The notes below the pieces were generated by a model. The model searched no databases. It was not told the origin of the DNA and saw only the letters and a program-made list of their open reading frames with translations. A stretch of DNA of 64,000 nt from an uncultured Pseudomonadota bacterium (GTDB lineage: Bacteria; Pseudomonadota; Gammaproteobacteria; Steroidobacterales; Steroidobacteraceae). Shown here one piece after another: positions 8,870 to 19,867 of the stretch (position 1 is its first letter; each line of letters starts with the position of its first letter). The stretch spans positions 1 through 64,000 of the forward strand of contig CAISDJ010000016.1 of NCBI GenBank assembly GCA_903884105.1, given 5' to 3'. The position numbers and the translations under genes were made by a program.

Positions 8870-9937
8870 TTAAGTCCAGCCCGGGGCTGGAGCCGTGAGA
8901 CCAGCGGTCTCCGGAAGGCCCAGCATGCGGTTCATCCATTGCACGGCACCGCCCGCCGCACCCTTGACCAGGTTGTCCACCACGCACATGACCGCAACGG
9001 TCTCGCCACTGGCGACGGCGCTCAATTGCGCGAAGTTGCTGGCCACTACGTCCTTGATGCGCGGCATGTCACTGCCAACCCGGACAAAATGCGAATCGCG
9101 ATAGAATTCCTCGAAGGCAGCAACGAGTTCAGCCGTCTTGAGGGGTTTGCGCGCCGTGGCCTGCACGGTAACGTGAATGCCTCGTGCGAAGGGGCCGGAA
9201 TGGGGAACGAAACAGAAGTCGGCCGCCTGACCTGAAGCTGCGGTGGCGAGCGCCGTAATCTCCGGCGTGTGCCGATGACTGAGCGCATTGTAGGAGTACA
9301 GGTCGCTATGGCGCTGCGGGTGATGCGTCCCCGCAGTCGGCGTGCGTCCCGCGCCGGTGCTGCCAGTGACGCCAGACACGAACAGGCGCGGTTCAATGAG
9401 GCCCAACTTCAGCAGCGGCACGCTTGCAAGGAGGATCGCCGTGGCAAAGCAGCCGGGATGGCCCACGTGCGGTGTCGTTAGTGCCTTCAAGTGCTCCGGG
9501 ACCGCGCAAGTGAAGTCCTTGATGCGTCCCGGTGCGCCGTGCGGATGTTTGTATACGGCTTCGTAGGCGGCAGCCGTGGCGTAACGGTAGTCAGCCGAGA
9601 TGTCGACGACGCGCGGCTTTGCGCCCTTGCTTTCGGCCACAGTCAACAATGAGTCGAGCAGCGCATGAGACACGCCATGGGGGGCCGCGGACAGCACGGC
9701 TGCTGTCGGCAGTGATGCCACAAGCGCCGTGGTCTCTTCCTGGTTTGTGTACTTCAGGTCCGGGAAACAGGAACGCAGGTGCGGAAAGAACTTGGCAACT
9801 GGCTCGCCCGGCTGACTGTCCGACGCCACGGCTTTCAGCTCAAGGTTCGGGTGGCCGGCAATCAGGCGCAGCAGTTCGCCGGCGACATAGCCGGTTCCGC
9901 CCAGAACGACAGTGGGAATCCTGGGCACGCTGCTCAT
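8870..9937 (-). CDS. argC: N-acylglutamyl-phosphate reductase
   Basis: 355 residues. NADPH-dependent reduction of N-acylglutamyl phosphate to the semialdehyde. The Rossmann start VVLGGTGYVAGELLRLI and the catalytic cysteine in HVGHPGCFATA are clear, as are SGVTGSTGAGR and the late VDNLVKGAAGGAVQWMN. Its ATG overlaps the stop of the upstream P-loop gene by 4 nt (ATGA), and argD follows after 3 bp, so all three should be made together. Confidence 0.95.
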   Translation of the reverse strand: MSSVPRIPTVVLGGTGYVAGELLRLIAGHPNLELKAVASDSQPGEPVAKFFPHLRSCFPDLKYTNQEETTALVASLPTAAVLSAAPHGVSHALLDSLLTVAESKGAKPRVVDISADYRYATAAAYEAVYKHPHGAPGRIKDFTCAVPEHLKALTTPHVGHPGCFATAILLASVPLLKLGLIEPRLFVSGVTGSTGAGRTPTAGTHHPQRHSDLYSYNALSHRHTPEITALATAASGQAADFCFVPHSGPFARGIHVTVQATARKPLKTAELVAAFEEFYRDSHFVRVGSDMPRIKDVVASNFAQLSAVASGETVAVMCVVDNLVKGAAGGAVQWMNRMLGLPETAGLTAPAPGWT

Positions 9938-11016
9938 TCAGAGACCGCCTTTGCGAGTTGCGCCGGCGACAAGCCGAGGCTGGCGATGACTTCGTCCCCC
10001 AGTGCAGCGCCGTTCGTCATGGCGTTCCACGCAGCCACGCCCATCTGCTCGCGGATGATCTTCACGCCGACGTCGTTGTCCGTTGCGGGACCGGTGACGA
10101 CGCTGGGTTCGATGCCGAAGCGCTCGCGCAGCAGTTTTACGCCACCCCATGCCGCGACGGGATCGTTGGCGGACAGGACGACGGAAGTCAGCGAGGCCTT
10201 GATATCCGGTGATGCGAGAATAGCTTCGACGCCGTACGCGCCGAGGATGCCGTCGCCGAGCTCGAACACGATGACATCCGGTTCGCCTTGTGCCATTTCC
10301 GTGAGCAGGGCCCGCGTGATCGCAGGGCCGGTCTTGGCAGTTGTCGTCACGACGCCGAGATCGGTGAAGATCATGCTGCGGCTTGCGCCGGCGTCTTCCA
10401 TGGCAAGGATATCGCGACGCAGGGATACGCCCGTCGCCTTGAACGCATGGACGACAAGGCCGCGATGACGCATGCGGCTGACGATCGCGCATGCGGCTGC
10501 GGTCTTGCCTGCTTCCATGCAAGTACCCGCAAGCGCGACGACCGGCACCTTCTTGGTGTCGACCTGGACGTTGTAGTCCAGCGGGCGATAGCCGACCTTT
10601 GCCGGGATGCCGATACGCTCACCGAGGTACGGAAACTGCAGGACGACGCCGAGCACGCGGCAGTCGAACGGCTTGCCCTTGTCGGGGTTTGCCGAATCGA
10701 CGATACCCAGCACGCCGCCGATGTTCAGCACCTGGATGATGTCGCCTTCCTTGACGGAAGTCGGCAGGTGGCCCGAATAGCCGAACAGCGCCTGGCGATG
10801 GCCCAATGCGCCTACGATGATGTCGCCCTTCGATACCTTGGCCATGCGGCCGCTGGTCAGCTCCAGCGTGTTGTAGGTCGACTTGTTCGTCAGGATCTCG
10901 ACGACGAGAACGACGCCTTCTTCGCATGGCATGTCCGTGGTGGCGATGCGCAGCTCGTGTCCCAGGTTCAGCGCCTGCGTGATCGATGCGACTTTGTCTA
11001 CAACGACGGTTTTCAT
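9934..11016 (-). CDS. Uncharacterised P-loop protein embedded in the arginine operon
   Basis: 360 residues that I cannot assign to a standard arginine enzyme. Residues 1-155 form an unfamiliar N-terminal domain (beta-rich, with GYSGHLPTSVKEGD). From 158 there is a P-loop domain with Walker A GTCMEAGKT (164-172), KATGVSLRRD (193-202), and a Walker-B-like DVIVFELGDGILG (247-259). The layout recalls DUF1611/DgcN-type proteins, one of which is reported to N-acetylate D-glutamate; that resemblance is weak and from memory. It sits 6 bp after argG and overlaps argC by 4 nt, so it is a full operon member. The operon has no recognisable acyltransferase (ArgA/ArgJ) or deacylase (ArgE), so it could supply or regulate a missing step. 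Confidence 0.75.
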   Translation of the reverse strand: MKTVVVDKVASITQALNLGHELRIATTDMPCEEGVVLVVEILTNKSTYNTLELTSGRMAKVSKGDIIVGALGHRQALFGYSGHLPTSVKEGDIIQVLNIGGVLGIVDSANPDKGKPFDCRVLGVVLQFPYLGERIGIPAKVGYRPLDYNVQVDTKKVPVVALAGTCMEAGKTAAACAIVSRMRHRGLVVHAFKATGVSLRRDILAMEDAGASRSMIFTDLGVVTTTAKTGPAITRALLTEMAQGEPDVIVFELGDGILGAYGVEAILASPDIKASLTSVVLSANDPVAAWGGVKLLRERFGIEPSVVTGPATDNDVGVKIIREQMGVAAWNAMTNGAALGDEVIASLGLSPAQLAKAVSE

Positions 11017-11022
11017 TGCTCT

Positions 11023-12246
11023 TTACTTCCCACGGCCGGCGCGTGCCCAGAACATTCCGGGGAGGCCGACCATCTTCGAGAAACCCAGTGCATCGGCGGC
11101 AGTCCATTCGCCGGCCGCTTCACCGTATACGCCCTTGGAGGCGGCCATGATCGAGTAGGGCGAGGTGACGCCCTCGATGAACGCGACGCCAGGGCGGTAC
11201 AACACTTTCACTTCACCGGTGACGCGCGCCTGTGATGACAGCAACAGTGCTTCGATATCGCGGCAGACCGGATCGAGATGCTGGCCTTCATGGACCAGGT
11301 CCCCATAGGTCGACGCAACAAGTTCCTTGACGCGTATCTGGCGGCCGGTCAACACGAGCTTCTCGAGCTCACGATGGGCATTCAGCAGCACCTCCGCAGC
11401 GGGCGCTTCGAATGCGACGCGACCCTTGGTGCCGATGATGGTGTCGCCGAGGTGGATGCCGCGACCGATGCCGAAACGGGCACCGATGGATTCCACTTTC
11501 TCGATGAGCGCGACGGGCGACAGCGACTCGCCGTCGAGGCTTGATGGCACGCCCTGCGTGAATCCGATGGTGTGGCGTTCCGCGGGCTGCGGATTCGAGA
11601 ACGCATCGCGTGACAGCACCCAAGCCTCATCCGGGATGCTGCCATCCGAAGTCAGGGTCTCCTTGCCGCCGATCGTGACGCCCCACAGGCCGCGATTGAT
11701 CGAATACGCAGCGCCATGCGGCGGAATCGTCAGCTTGCGGTCTTCAAGGTACTTGAGCTGCTCAGGCCGCTTGAACGCGCGGTCGCGCACGGGAGCGAGG
11801 ATCGTCAATTCCGGTGCCAGCGTACGCAGCGCAACTTCGAAGCGGACCTGATCGTTACCGGCCGCAGTGCAACCGTGCGCGACGATCTGGGTACCGAGCT
11901 TGCGGGCCCATTCGGCAATCGTCTGCGCTTGCATGACGCGTTCTGCGCCTACACACAACGGATACAGCTGGCCGCGACGGATGTTGCCCATCACCAGGAA
12001 CTTGAGCACCTGGTCGAAATAGCCATCGCAAGCCGAGACGAGGATGTGGTCCTGCGCGCCGAGTTCGCGGGCGCGGCGATCCAGTACCTTGGCTGCGTCC
12101 GCGTTGATGCCGCCGGTGTCCACAGTGACGGTGATGACGGGGCGGCCGTAAGTCTCCTTCAGCCACGGCACGCAGAAGGACGTGTCGAGGCCACCGGAAA
12201 ACGCCAGCAGGATGGGCTCTGCGCCCTCAGGAATCGTGTCGCTCAT
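11023..12246 (-). CDS. argG: Argininosuccinate synthase
   Basis: 407 residues. Joins citrulline and aspartate with ATP. The ATP pyrophosphatase motif is present as LAFSGGLDTSF near the N-terminus, with TVDTGG, and HGCTAAGNDQVRFE and GRGIHLGDTIIGTKGR for substrate binding. Second gene of the operon, 15 bp after argR and 6 bp before the P-loop gene. If the pathway runs on N-succinylcitrulline, a deacylase encoded elsewhere is needed before this step. Confidence 0.97.
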   Translation of the reverse strand: MSDTIPEGAEPILLAFSGGLDTSFCVPWLKETYGRPVITVTVDTGGINADAAKVLDRRARELGAQDHILVSACDGYFDQVLKFLVMGNIRRGQLYPLCVGAERVMQAQTIAEWARKLGTQIVAHGCTAAGNDQVRFEVALRTLAPELTILAPVRDRAFKRPEQLKYLEDRKLTIPPHGAAYSINRGLWGVTIGGKETLTSDGSIPDEAWVLSRDAFSNPQPAERHTIGFTQGVPSSLDGESLSPVALIEKVESIGARFGIGRGIHLGDTIIGTKGRVAFEAPAAEVLLNAHRELEKLVLTGRQIRVKELVASTYGDLVHEGQHLDPVCRDIEALLLSSQARVTGEVKVLYRPGVAFIEGVTSPYSIMAASKGVYGEAAGEWTAADALGFSKMVGLPGMFWARAGRGK

Positions 12247-12261
12247 GATAAGAAGGAATCT

Positions 12262-12732
12262 CTAGACGTTGAAGACGGCGCGAAGGCGGTCCGTCAGCTT
12301 GCGCTGGTCATGGACGTCCTCGGTTGCGATGAAGATGGTGTCATCGCCGGAAATGGTGCCGACCACTTCGGGCCAGGCGGCTTTGTCGATGGCGACCGTG
12401 ACGCTCTGGGCCGAGCCGGTCATGGTCCTGAGGACCGTCAACGACGGTCCGGCAGTGCGCATTTCGAGCACGAAACGGGCGACTGCGGAGAACGGATTCG
12501 CGGGCGCCATGTCCTCCTGGGCCGGGATGATGTAGCGGTCGCCGGCCTTGGCCACTCCGAGCTCCCGCAAGTCCCGGCTGACACTCGACTGAGTGGCATC
12601 AAAGCCCTGCTTCTTGAGGACCTTCACGAGCTCTTCCTGCTTGTGCACCGGCGATTCCCGGAGGATCCGGAGAATAGCCGCGCGGCGCGAAACAGGAGGG
12701 TGTAGGTCGATGCTCACTCGAGATGCCTGCAT
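12262..12732 (-). CDS. argR: Arginine repressor
   Basis: 156 residues from ATG 12732; an in-frame ATG at 12753 and a GTG at 12717 are alternatives. The N-terminal winged helix (KQEELVKVLKKQGFDATQSSVSRDLRELG) contains the SR..R recognition helix. The C-terminal hexamerisation domain has GTISGDDTIFIAT, whose paired aspartates bind arginine. ATG 12753 lies inside an ArgR operator and upstream of the inferred transcription start, so it is unlikely. GTG 12717 has AGG 8 nt upstream and may be the true start. As first gene of the operon the repressor probably controls its own synthesis. Confidence 0.93.
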   Translation of the reverse strand: MQASRVSIDLHPPVSRRAAILRILRESPVHKQEELVKVLKKQGFDATQSSVSRDLRELGVAKAGDRYIIPAQEDMAPANPFSAVARFVLEMRTAGPSLTVLRTMTGSAQSVTVAIDKAAWPEVVGTISGDDTIFIATEDVHDQRKLTDRLRAVFNV

Positions 12733-12773
12733 AAAGTTGCGCAGATTTTGCATAAATATGCAGAGGCGGTCAA
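12728..12773 (-). promoter_or_regulatory. Arginine operon promoter with two tandem ARG boxes
   Basis: On the minus strand, TTGACC (12773-12768) and CAAAAT (12750-12745) are 17 bp apart, a plausible sigma-70 promoter. Over it lies the palindrome TGCATAAATATGCA (12749-12762), which fits the ARG-box core TGNATWWWWATNCA. A second, weaker copy beginning TGCATAAAG covers 12728-12741. Their centres are exactly 21 bp apart, the spacing of paired 18-bp ARG boxes separated by 3 bp. ArgR bound here would block its own operon. Confidence 0.65.
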
Positions 12774-12890
12774 GGGTGTTCTGGTGTGGCTATTCCAGGA
12801 TGCGACCTGACGCCAATACCTGTTGCCGCCTGCCTGCCAACGGGCGAAGCTCCGGTCTTCCCCTTTTTTCCGCTAGCTCGGGTCCCCGTT

Positions 12891-13529
12891 ATGCCGCCCA
12901 CGCTCGATCTGGCCCGCAAGCTGCTTGCCTTGGCACAAAGCGGCCTGCATTTCACTCGCGACGCCTATGACAAGGAGCGCTACGAGGAGATCTCGCGGAT
13001 CGCTTCGGAACTGCTTGCCGCTGAGTCAGCCGCGGTGCCGGGTGCCACGTCGGAGGTGATTCTCGACCTATGGCGGCAGGACAAGGGCTATGTAACGCCC
13101 AAGATCGAAGTAAGGGGCGCTATATTCAGGGAAAACGGAGGCATCTCCGAGATATTGCTCGTCCGTGAGACGATCGACGGCAAGTGGACCCTACCCGGGG
13201 GATGGGTGGACGTGAACGAAGGGCCCCGCCAAGCCATTGAAAAGGAGATCGTGCAGGAGTCCGGCTACATCGCCGAAGTCGTGAAGCTGGCAGCGGTCTA
13301 CGACAAACTGCGGCACGACCATCCACCGTCGCTGTTCCACACCTGGAAGCTGTTCTTTCTCTGTGAAATCAGGGGAGGGCAGCCGACGCTCAGTCTGGAA
13401 ACCGACGGCATCGAGTTCTTTGCCCTGGACTCCCTGCCGGAGCTTTCGATGTCCCGGACGACCCCCGCGCAGATCGCACGGATGCACGTGCACTACTGCA
13501 ATCGGGACTTGCCGACTGACGTCGACTGA
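12891..13529 (+). CDS. Nudix hydrolase with N-terminal Nudix_N domain
   Basis: 212 residues from ATG 12891; the open frame to 12786 would overlap the arg promoter. Residues 1-60 match the helical Nudix_N region (LDLARKLLALAQSGLHFTRD, YDKERYEEI) often found on enzymes acting on nucleoside-diphosphate-linked compounds. The Nudix box runs from GGWVDVNEGPRQAIEKE to IVQESGY. It has Lys for the usual Arg and Gln for the first Glu of the EE pair, while the other acidic metal ligands remain. Substrate unknown. It is transcribed divergently from the arginine operon and converges on the DUF4010 gene with 1 bp between stops. Confidence 0.88.
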   Translation: MPPTLDLARKLLALAQSGLHFTRDAYDKERYEEISRIASELLAAESAAVPGATSEVILDLWRQDKGYVTPKIEVRGAIFRENGGISEILLVRETIDGKWTLPGGWVDVNEGPRQAIEKEIVQESGYIAEVVKLAAVYDKLRHDHPPSLFHTWKLFFLCEIRGGQPTLSLETDGIEFFALDSLPELSMSRTTPAQIARMHVHYCNRDLPTDVD

Positions 13530-13530
13530 A

Positions 13531-14778
13531 TCAAGTCCAGAACTGCTGGATTGCGAACACAGTCCACGCCACCGCAGGCAACAACAGCAGTCCCGGCAGG
13601 ATCTGCAGGGCAAACTGCCGGTCCCCGAGGGTAAAGGCGGCGACGCACTTGCTCACCGTATTGCTCGCCACGCCTGCGAGCACGCCCATGGCCGCAAGAT
13701 GAGCAGTGTCCCCAGCGCCGGCTACGGAGACCGCAGAGATGGCTGCAGCATGGGCGTCGGCGAATCCAGCGAACACGGCGGCCAGCAACAATCCACCGGA
13801 ACCGAACCACCGCGTCAGCAATGTCGAACCAATGAGGGCGCAGCCCAGGATGACCATGAACAGCAGGGCAGTCCGGGGATCAAACGGACGGCCAAGCACT
13901 GCGTCGCCTTCCTGGGGCGCGCGCACGCTGCGCAACGTGAAGAGGGCGCCATAGGCAACGGCTGTCAGTCCCGTGGCCGCGAGCGGCCAGAGCAACAGGC
14001 GCAACGCCGAAAGATTGGTCAGCCCGATGACAATGGCCAGCTGCAGCACGGTGGCCACTGAGGACAACGCTGCGCCGGCTACGGCACCCTGGCGCAATGT
14101 GGGGTGCAGTTTGGCCCGTGCTCCCATTGCGCCGATGGTGGCTGTGCTGGAAACAAAGCCTGCCACGAGCCCGGCAATGGGGAGGCCGAGGCGGCTGCCC
14201 AACGATCGGAGTGCCACATAGCCCAGCGCATTGATCGCCATCAGCAGGACCACCAGGACCCACAGCCGTCTCACATTGATGAGATCCCATGGATCCACCG
14301 CCTTGTCGGGTAGCAGGGGCAGGATCACCAGGGCCGCCGCCGCGAGCAGCAAGCCATCATGCACTTCAACGTCGTTGAGGGCGCGATGGATGAAAGTGTG
14401 CAGGCGAGTACGCGACGCAAGGACGATGGCAACGATGACTGCCACGCCGGCAGCGAGGCCCGGCTGCCGAATTGCCCATGCGCCAAGCAGGAAGGTGATG
14501 AGTTGCGCGACTTCCGTGGTGATGCCGGGATCGTGTCTGCGTGTCCGCTGGTAGCCGACAACCACGAGCAATCCGATGACAACGCCCACGAGACCCAAGG
14601 CCACTTCGCCTATGGAAAGCGCGATGGCACCCGCCAGCGAGGTCAGCGCAAACGTGCGGACGCCGGCGATGGCGCGATTGGCTCCCCGTCCCTTGTTGCG
14701 TTCGCGCTCCGTGCCGATCATCAGCCCGATGCCGAGCGCGACGGCAAGTCCTACAAGGGTATCCTCAGCCGGCTGCAT
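13531..14778 (-). CDS. MgtC/SapB family membrane protein with DUF4010 domain
   Basis: 415 residues from ATG 14778; the longer frame adds a non-hydrophobic stretch unlike the family. The N-terminal MgtC-like part shows ALGIGLMIGTERERNKG and the conserved AGVRTFAL with several membrane helices. The C-terminal DUF4010 part includes AGFVSSTATIGAMGARA and GVLAGVASNTVSKC. About a dozen membrane segments are expected. Such inner-membrane proteins are loosely tied to Mg2+ stress or acid tolerance, but the transported species is not established. Confidence 0.85.
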   Translation of the reverse strand: MQPAEDTLVGLAVALGIGLMIGTERERNKGRGANRAIAGVRTFALTSLAGAIALSIGEVALGLVGVVIGLLVVVGYQRTRRHDPGITTEVAQLITFLLGAWAIRQPGLAAGVAVIVAIVLASRTRLHTFIHRALNDVEVHDGLLLAAAALVILPLLPDKAVDPWDLINVRRLWVLVVLLMAINALGYVALRSLGSRLGLPIAGLVAGFVSSTATIGAMGARAKLHPTLRQGAVAGAALSSVATVLQLAIVIGLTNLSALRLLLWPLAATGLTAVAYGALFTLRSVRAPQEGDAVLGRPFDPRTALLFMVILGCALIGSTLLTRWFGSGGLLLAAVFAGFADAHAAAISAVSVAGAGDTAHLAAMGVLAGVASNTVSKCVAAFTLGDRQFALQILPGLLLLPAVAWTVFAIQQFWT

Positions 14779-14801
14779 CCGCCCATCATAGCGCTTTGGC
14801 G

Positions 14802-15803
14802 CTAGCGGTCCTTGATCCAGATGTCCTTGAGATGACCGAGGGCCAGAGTACGGATGTTCTGGACCGGGTTCTTTTCCCACGTGAAGCACGGGGGATCCCG
14901 GCGCAACATCGGCCAATGCTCGGTGCGCAGGATCTTTTCCAAGTATACGAGCGTGCCGCGAATTGCATCCATATAAGGATTGCGGCCGTTGAAGAGCCCT
15001 TCGAGGTAGTGATAAGCCCCCGCAAACTCTCCATCGAGGCGAGTACGCATCACTTCCTCGAAGAACTCCGGCGTGGTTCGCAGGAGATCAAGCCCCGAGC
15101 TGTAGCGGACCTTCGTTTGGCCGGCAGCGTCTGTGCCCAGCGCGATGCCGCCCAGCACGAACTCGGGATAAAGGCGATCACGACACTTCTCGAGATAGCA
15201 GCGATCCGACATCTGCGCGATGAGGTCACCCGTCCCTACCAGGTGGCCCAGCGTGCGGTCCCTGGGGTCGTCGAGGCGAATCTGGTCGAACTGCACCTCG
15301 TATCCCGTGAAGTGCACGATCTGTGTTGCGACGGGCACCCATTCCGCCATGCCTACAGTCGACAAGTAGCGAGCCAGGAACTGGGCGCTGCGGCTTACAT
15401 GGCTGCTCGTGAACTCCGCGCCATTGCGATGCGTGGTGTCGTCGGTCTGGCGAATGTAGCCGGCGTCGTGAAACAGCGCGGTGACGACTCCGAGGATGGC
15501 GCGTTCAGGACCGAGCTTATCCTCGGGAGGATGGGACCGCTCGTATCCGGCCATCAGGCGAGCCCCTGCAAGGGTGCCATCCAGAGAGTGCTGCAGGTCA
15601 TGATAGACAGTATCGCAGCCGTAATACCCCGGAAACTGCCCGGTGAAAAGCCTTTCGAAATCACGGAAAGCCATCTCGAGGCGGTCGAACGAGAAACCGG
15701 GCCAAGTCTGGACGAACAGTTCCTGGACTGCACGCATCACCGCTGCCGGAGAACTCACTTGCACCGTATTCGTGACGTCGTAGTCACTGCGGCGGTACTG
15801 CAT
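14802..15803 (-). CDS. HD-domain protein (predicted metal-dependent phosphohydrolase)
   Basis: 333 residues from ATG 15803; the frame is open further upstream but the extension to 16004 is unlike protein. The HD metal site is visible: His68 and His72 in YHDLQHSL, the HD pair in ALFHDAGYIRQTDD (112-113), HVSRSAQFLARYL and a late Asp in GTGDLIAQMSD. No sensory or GGDEF/EAL domain is attached. It may be a nucleotide phosphohydrolase or a signalling phosphodiesterase. A 6-bp hairpin (TAGCGC/GCGCTA) covers its stop codon, 23 bp before the DUF4010 gene. Confidence 0.75.
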   Translation of the reverse strand: MQYRRSDYDVTNTVQVSSPAAVMRAVQELFVQTWPGFSFDRLEMAFRDFERLFTGQFPGYYGCDTVYHDLQHSLDGTLAGARLMAGYERSHPPEDKLGPERAILGVVTALFHDAGYIRQTDDTTHRNGAEFTSSHVSRSAQFLARYLSTVGMAEWVPVATQIVHFTGYEVQFDQIRLDDPRDRTLGHLVGTGDLIAQMSDRCYLEKCRDRLYPEFVLGGIALGTDAAGQTKVRYSSGLDLLRTTPEFFEEVMRTRLDGEFAGAYHYLEGLFNGRNPYMDAIRGTLVYLEKILRTEHWPMLRRDPPCFTWEKNPVQNIRTLALGHLKDIWIKDR

Positions 15804-18502
<2,699 letters not shown>

Positions 18503-18625
18503 TCTCCGACGAGGGTCCTGAAGGGTATCCCGCCACGCCACCTCGCTCTGCCCGGAAGGGCAGGCATCTGGTCGAGGTGGCCAGAGTTCGAGGATCGAGT
18601 TCGCTTTGTGCCTTTTTGGGTGCAG

Positions 18626-18648
18626 CGGGAGTAGCATCTGCTCCCGCC
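18626..18648 (+). terminator. Hairpin downstream of katG
   Basis: GCGGGAG / CTCCCGC (7 bp) extends inward by T.G, A-T and G-C pairs to a 3-nt CAT loop, giving a 10-pair stem. CTTTCCC follows, only a weak T-tract, so terminator function is tentative. It lies 44 bp before the GTG start of the RNA methyltransferase. Confidence 0.4.
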
Positions 18649-18691
18649 TTTCCCACCCCAAAGCTCGACTGCCTGCAGTCCTGGAATTCCT

Positions 18692-19861
18692 GTGCGCCTG
18701 ATTGCGACCTGCCCTGAAGAGACCAAGCCCGCCTTGCTGATCGAGCTTCAGTCCCTGGGAGCGTCCGACATTGTTCCCGGGTATCGGGCCGTCGCATTCG
18801 AGGCAGACGCTGCGCTCTTCTATGAGCTTCATCTGAAGCTCAGGACTGCCAGCCGCATCCTGCAGGTCATCAAGGAAGTGCCTGCCAAGTCGCCGGAGAT
18901 GCTGCATTCGCAGGCAAGGCGAATTCGCTGGAGCGAGCTGTTCGAATCCCGCCATGGCTTCATCGTAGAAAGCCTGGGCGACGATGCGGATCAGGGTGGC
19001 ATGGCGCCCAAGCAGGTCATCACGCAGGTTCGCGAGAGCATCCGTGACGTTTTCGAACGCGCACAGGGGCAGGCGCCACCGGTGGACCGCAGTGAACCGA
19101 AAGTCGTCGTCGTTGCCCACTTGAGGCATGGACGCTGCATGCTGAGTCTGGATACGTCCGGAAAGTCACTCCACAAGAGAGGCTATCGCGAGCAAGGTCA
19201 TCCGGCGCCGCTCAAGGAAACCCTTGCCGCAGCCATCCTGTTGTTGGCGGGCTATGACGGCACACAACCTTTCTTCGATCCCATGTGCGGGAGCGGTACC
19301 CTGGCCATCGAAGCCGCGATGATGGCTGTCAACAAGGCGCCGCAAATTCATCGCAAGAAAGGCGAGTTCCACTTCGAGTGGTTGAAGTCCTTCGATCGCG
19401 ACCTGTGGCGCGTCACCCAGGACCGGGTGCGCGCAGAAAAGCTCGATGCGCCTCGGGCGCCTGTGGTGGCGGCCGACATCAATCCGGCTTATGTGGCGAT
19501 GGCCCAGAAGAGCGCCCTCGATGCCCGCGTCGAGAAGTACATGACCTTCCACACGGGGCGATTCCAGGATGCCGAGCCGCCGGCAGACAGGGGCTTGCTC
19601 GTGACCAACTTGCCTTATGGCGAGCGCATCGGCAGCAGCGAGGGGGATATCTTGAAGCTGTACGCAGAGGTGGGAGATACCTTGAAGCAGAAGTTCGCGG
19701 GCTGGCAGGCCGCCATCCTGGTCGCGGCCGCCTCGCCATACAAGGCCATTGGCCTGAAGCCAAGAAGAACCTTTGATCTGATGAATGGCAGCATTCCCTG
19801 CAAGCTGTTGTTGCTGGACCTGTATGCCGGCAGCCGGCGCACTCCTCGCGAAGCTCTCTGA
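18692..19861 (+). CDS. THUMP-domain class I RNA methyltransferase (RlmL N-terminal-like)
   Basis: 389 residues, GTG start. Residues 1-160 contain a ferredoxin-like plus THUMP region for RNA binding. The C-terminal Rossmann methyltransferase shows FFDPMCGSGTLAIEAAMMA (SAM motif I) and the N6/N2-type catalytic motif TNLPYGERIG. This matches the m2G2445-forming N-terminal half of RlmL/YcbY, without the fused RlmK half. The likely target is 23S rRNA G2445; a related guanine-N2 methylation cannot be excluded. The ferredoxin gene follows after 6 bp. Confidence 0.88.
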   Translation: MRLIATCPEETKPALLIELQSLGASDIVPGYRAVAFEADAALFYELHLKLRTASRILQVIKEVPAKSPEMLHSQARRIRWSELFESRHGFIVESLGDDADQGGMAPKQVITQVRESIRDVFERAQGQAPPVDRSEPKVVVVAHLRHGRCMLSLDTSGKSLHKRGYREQGHPAPLKETLAAAILLLAGYDGTQPFFDPMCGSGTLAIEAAMMAVNKAPQIHRKKGEFHFEWLKSFDRDLWRVTQDRVRAEKLDAPRAPVVAADINPAYVAMAQKSALDARVEKYMTFHTGRFQDAEPPADRGLLVTNLPYGERIGSSEGDILKLYAEVGDTLKQKFAGWQAAILVAAASPYKAIGLKPRRTFDLMNGSIPCKLLLLDLYAGSRRTPREAL

Positions 19862-19867
19862 AGCCAA

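Noticed and set aside
12786-12890. N-terminal extension of the Nudix protein
   Set aside because: Reads as Pro/Val-rich non-conserved sequence next to the arg promoter; ATG 12891 starts the conserved Nudix_N domain.
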